Below are positions 61,895 to 64,000 of a DNA stretch of 64,000 nt, piece after piece. The stretch lies in NCBI GenBank assembly GCA_947471745.1, contig CANJKZ010000783.1:384501-448500 (forward strand). The letters run 5' to 3'. The notes below the pieces were generated by a model, which did no database searches, was not told the DNA's origin, and worked only from the letters and a program-made list of their open reading frames with translations. The DNA comes from Closterium sp. Naga37s-1. Taxonomy: Eukaryota; Streptophyta; Zygnematophyceae; Desmidiales; Closteriaceae. The translations under genes were made by a program, and so were the position numbers. How positions within the stretch are numbered: the stretch's first letter is position 1; each line of letters begins with the position of its first letter.

Positions 61895-62290
61895 CTCTAG
61901 CCAGGTGGGGAGCTCAGCCTCGTCGCCAAACTCGGTACGCCAGGCGTCGCTCAGACGGGCGAAGCAGCGGGACTGTGTGTGACCAAGTGTCCCGCAAGCC
62001 TGACCAGCCTGATCACCTGTGCGAATGACGTACGGGCAGCGAACGGTACTCCGAGACCCTCTACTCTGAGCGTACCACTCTTGAAGTTGCTGGGACGTAA
62101 GCGTCTCGCGTGGACGCTGCTGCAGCTGCAGCTAGCCACTGCCAGACGCTCCCAACTGACCAGCTCCAGGGCGACAGCTACGACGGCTACCGCGATAACC
62201 CCAACTATCGTACCACTCACGAAGCTGCTGGGGCGTGAGAGACTCGTGTGGACGTCGCTGGAGCTGCATCTGGCCACCTCCAGTAGCAGC
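61895..62290 (-). pseudogene. copia F gag
   Basis: Reads LTPQQLREWYDSWGYRG, a TAG, LTSQQLQEWYAQSRG, then the complete motif CPYVIRTGDQAGQAC, GTLGHTQSRC: C-X13-C-X4-H-X4-C. Continues SDAWRTEFGDEAELPTW into the protease frame. Confidence 0.8.
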
Positions 62291-63002
62291 AGGAGCAGAA
62301 GTAGCAGCAGTAGCAGCAGCAGCAGCCTAGCAGCAGTAACAGGAGTACCAGCAGTAGCAGTAGCAGCAGCACGGGCAGGTGCGGCAGGCAGGCAGGCAGG
62401 CAAGCAGGCAGACAGACAGGCAGATGGCGCGGCAGCGCGCGAACAAGGTAGGTGCTTACCAGTGGCGAGAAGGGCAGGCGCTCGCCGGGCGAGCAGGGCC
62501 GGCGCTCGGCGGGCAGCGGCCGGGTAGGCGCACGACGGCAGCGACGGCGGGGCCGCGACAGCTGCGGCAGAGCAGGGCCGCGTCGGCAGTAGAGGAGGTC
62601 CCCGACAGCTGCTGTAGGGCGGGGCCGTGACCGCTGTAGGGCGGGGCCGAGAGGACTGCTGCAAGGCGGGGCCGCGACAGCATCAGGAGGCTCCGCGGCA
62701 GCTTCTGCAGGGTGGGGCCGCGACCGTGGCAAGGCGCTCCGCGGCAGCTGCTGCAGGAGCGACGACGGCAGTCAGGCAGGGGCGGCGTCCAGGGGGGGGG
62801 GGCGTCATGACAGGCCGGGGCGACGTCCAGGGGGGGGTGGGGGGGGGGGGGGGGGGGGCGCGACGAACAGGGGCAGCCGCGGCACGCGGGGCTACAGCGG
62901 GCTACGCGAGCTGCAGGCGCGGCGCGCGAGGCCGCAGCGGGCCGCGCGAGGACGGCAGCCACGGCGCGAGGAGCTGCAGCGCGATGCGCGGGCAGCAGAC
63001 GC
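62291..63002 (-). repeat. repetitive GC-rich leader of copia F
   Basis: Short repeats like D's leader (TGCC and GCAGCTGC types) and long C runs on the minus strand (plus-strand G runs at about 62793-62803 and 62831-62858). No gene. Confidence 0.7.
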
Positions 63003-63108
63003 GACTATGAAAGAATTGGGTACAAGTATGAAACCCTGAATGGGGCTGTACCCCATATTGGCTACCCTACTACAGCCTACACATATATAACATGCATATA
63101 CTTTGACA
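63003..63108 (-). repeat. 5' LTR of copia F, truncated
   Basis: 106 bp of the 134-bp LTR; the inner end is missing, so primer binding and first-strand transfer would not be possible for this copy. Confidence 0.85.
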
Positions 63109-63382
63109 GCGTACCGCTCCCGCACCTGGCAGGCGCGCAGTGGGGCAGGGGGGCAAGGAGGCTAGGAGGCAGGGAGGCAAGGAGGCAGAGAGATAGAAGA
63201 GGGCATGGAAGTCTGATTATTCACATCCGACGACTGCCAATTCAGAAAGCATGTGCAATGTGGAAAGAAGCAAAGGAATGCATGTCCCACACCCCAAATC
63301 CGCATCATTGTCCCGCGCTCCCTCCCCCAGCTCTCTTTCCCACTACTCACTCACCACTCCCCACCACTCCCCCTCCACTCAC

Positions 63383-63457
63383 CCCCAGTTCCTTCATGTC
63401 AGTGAGGGCGCCCGTGTCAACGTCAATGCATATGGTCGTGTTGGCGCTCTGTGCGTG
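63383..63457 (-). CDS. CCT3: CCT3 (TCP-1 gamma) penultimate exon
   Basis: 75 bp between ACAG/ and /GTGAGTGG, phase 0-0, 25 codons: HAQSANTTICIDVDTGALTD then MKELG. DTGALTDMKELG is the conserved CCT-gamma segment just before the terminal exon. Family consensus here is GIDG; this copy has CIDV, losing both glycines, which suggests relaxed constraint. Further upstream exons are not found in the remaining 540 bases. No stop or frameshift within the exon. Confidence 0.78.
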
Positions 63458-64000
63458 CTGTTGTGGTGAGGGGGGGAGGGGTGGTGGAGGGACGGGTGGA
63501 GGGGCGAGATGATGCACGTGTGTCTGTATAAATGCGCGAAGGCATGTGCACGATCTAGCTGCATGGGTGTGCTTTTAGGAGGGGACGAGTGGGGAAACGG
63601 GGGCCGACGAGAGTCTGGAGGCAGGTGGTGTAGGGAAGGAGAGACGTGAGACGGAAAATTGGAGAGGGATAGGGGAGAGGGGAGCTAGGTTGGAAAATAC
63701 GTGTATGTGGTATCAGATGTGTACCGACTATACAGTAACGTACTAACGCTATTTGCTGAGTTTCCAGCCTCAGAAAACGCTCTGAATACGCTGTCGAGTA
63801 GGGAAAAAACCCTCGGTCAGGGAAAAAATGATTTCTAGGAGGAAGAGATGGTTTGTATAATGCTTTCCCGTATGGTTGCATAACACCATATCCGCGCTGA
63901 TCTGGGAGCAAAATGCAAGTGGGAAGGCAAGCTGGCTCATGGTTGACTTGACTCACTATTGGTAGCCTTAAGCATAGCACTTAACATCCAAGTGTGGTTG
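63458..64000. other. window end, CCT3 intron or flank
   Basis: No exon recognised. Purine-rich stretch 63,470-63,520; otherwise unremarkable. A 10-bp GGAGGCAAGG-type tandem lies at 63,148-63,190, between F and the CCT3 exon. Confidence 0.45.

Larger units (their letters stand above)
57930..63108 (-). mobile_element. Ty1/copia element F (GCGTA target duplication)
   Basis: 5179 bp, minus strand, close relative of D. 3' LTR 57930-58063; 5' LTR 63003-63108 lacks its last 28 or so bases together with the primer site and outer leader. Target duplication GCGTA at 57925-57929 and 63109-63113. Relative to D, about 1.3 kb of linker between integrase and RT is deleted. Confidence 0.93.
57903..63125 (-). 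pseudogene. CCT3: CCT3 terminal exon copy split by copia F
   Basis: Coding parts 63125-63114 and 57929-57903, rejoined exactly through one GCGTA target copy: a CCAG acceptor, VRERYAVKVQTV, then TAG. Phase 0 at the acceptor fits the donor of the exon at 63383-63457. The premature TAG shows this copy was dead or dying. Confidence 0.72.

Noticed and set aside
63555-63980. 141-codon minus-strand frame at the window end
   Set aside because: No motif or splice context; it lies upstream of the CCT3 exon and does not match CCT3.

Overview
What it is. This is a eukaryotic nuclear window with spliced genes (GT-AG introns) from the green-plant lineage. The evidence is chromodomain Ty3/gypsy elements, Ty1/copia elements primed by initiator-Met tRNA, a ZNF862-like hAT transposase, and the last exons of a plant-type chaperonin CCT-gamma (CCT3) gene. 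A secreted protein made of many EGF-like exons would be unusual in a flowering plant, so I lean towards a streptophyte alga or early land plant. That placement is inference and low confidence. No prokaryotic operon, tRNA, rRNA or CRISPR array is visible. Most of the window is nested retrotransposon sequence, nearly all of it decayed.

Layout, left to right. (1) 1-4255: Ty3/gypsy element A copy 1, minus strand, cut by the window edge. (2) 4271-6319: 3' half of chromoviral gypsy B, plus strand, itself inserted in a LINE endonuclease fragment (6320-6486). (3) 6592-8501: a secreted hypothetical gene and an acidic ORF on the minus strand; copia C (8503-15936, plus strand) sits on the start codon of that ORF. 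(4) 15937-24490: minus-strand host DNA dominated by a secreted EGF-like protein gene. I place 18 exons, all with phase-1 boundaries, several tandemly duplicated, with minisatellites in the introns and a recurring 18-bp palindrome. (5) 25513-30797: gypsy A copy 2, complete with both LTRs. (6) 31769-34903: a four-exon hAT transposase pseudogene, fused to a truncated LTR of gypsy E. (7) 34904-48929: gypsy E, minus strand, split by copia D (35396-42503, perfect CTTCC target duplication). (8) 48930-64000: remains of the 3' end of a minus-strand CCT3 gene whose terminal exon has been duplicated several times. It is broken by H, an LTR element without ORFs (49549-51432), which carries a 344-bp TRIM called I (50252-50595); by copia G (51984-57076, 3' end lost); and by copia F (57930-63108).

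How it fits together. Two host genes can still be read through the debris. The EGF gene looks like a protein growing by exon duplication: every exon is symmetrical 1-1, and four neighbouring exons sit in an exact 254-bp repeat that alternates as a 508-bp dimer. Several modules show matching decay: broken splice acceptors, a 5-bp deletion, a 1-bp homopolymer insertion, and loss of one complete cysteine pair. The CCT3 locus can be read across insertions because the target duplications (ATCCC for H, GCGTA for F) rejoin coding sequence exactly. Copias C, D and F belong to one lineage with very short LTRs (109-134 bp) and long GC-rich repetitive leaders. They share an unusual Cys/His motif in gag. 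Element D keeps long open frames but has lost acidic catalytic residues in both integrase and reverse transcriptase.
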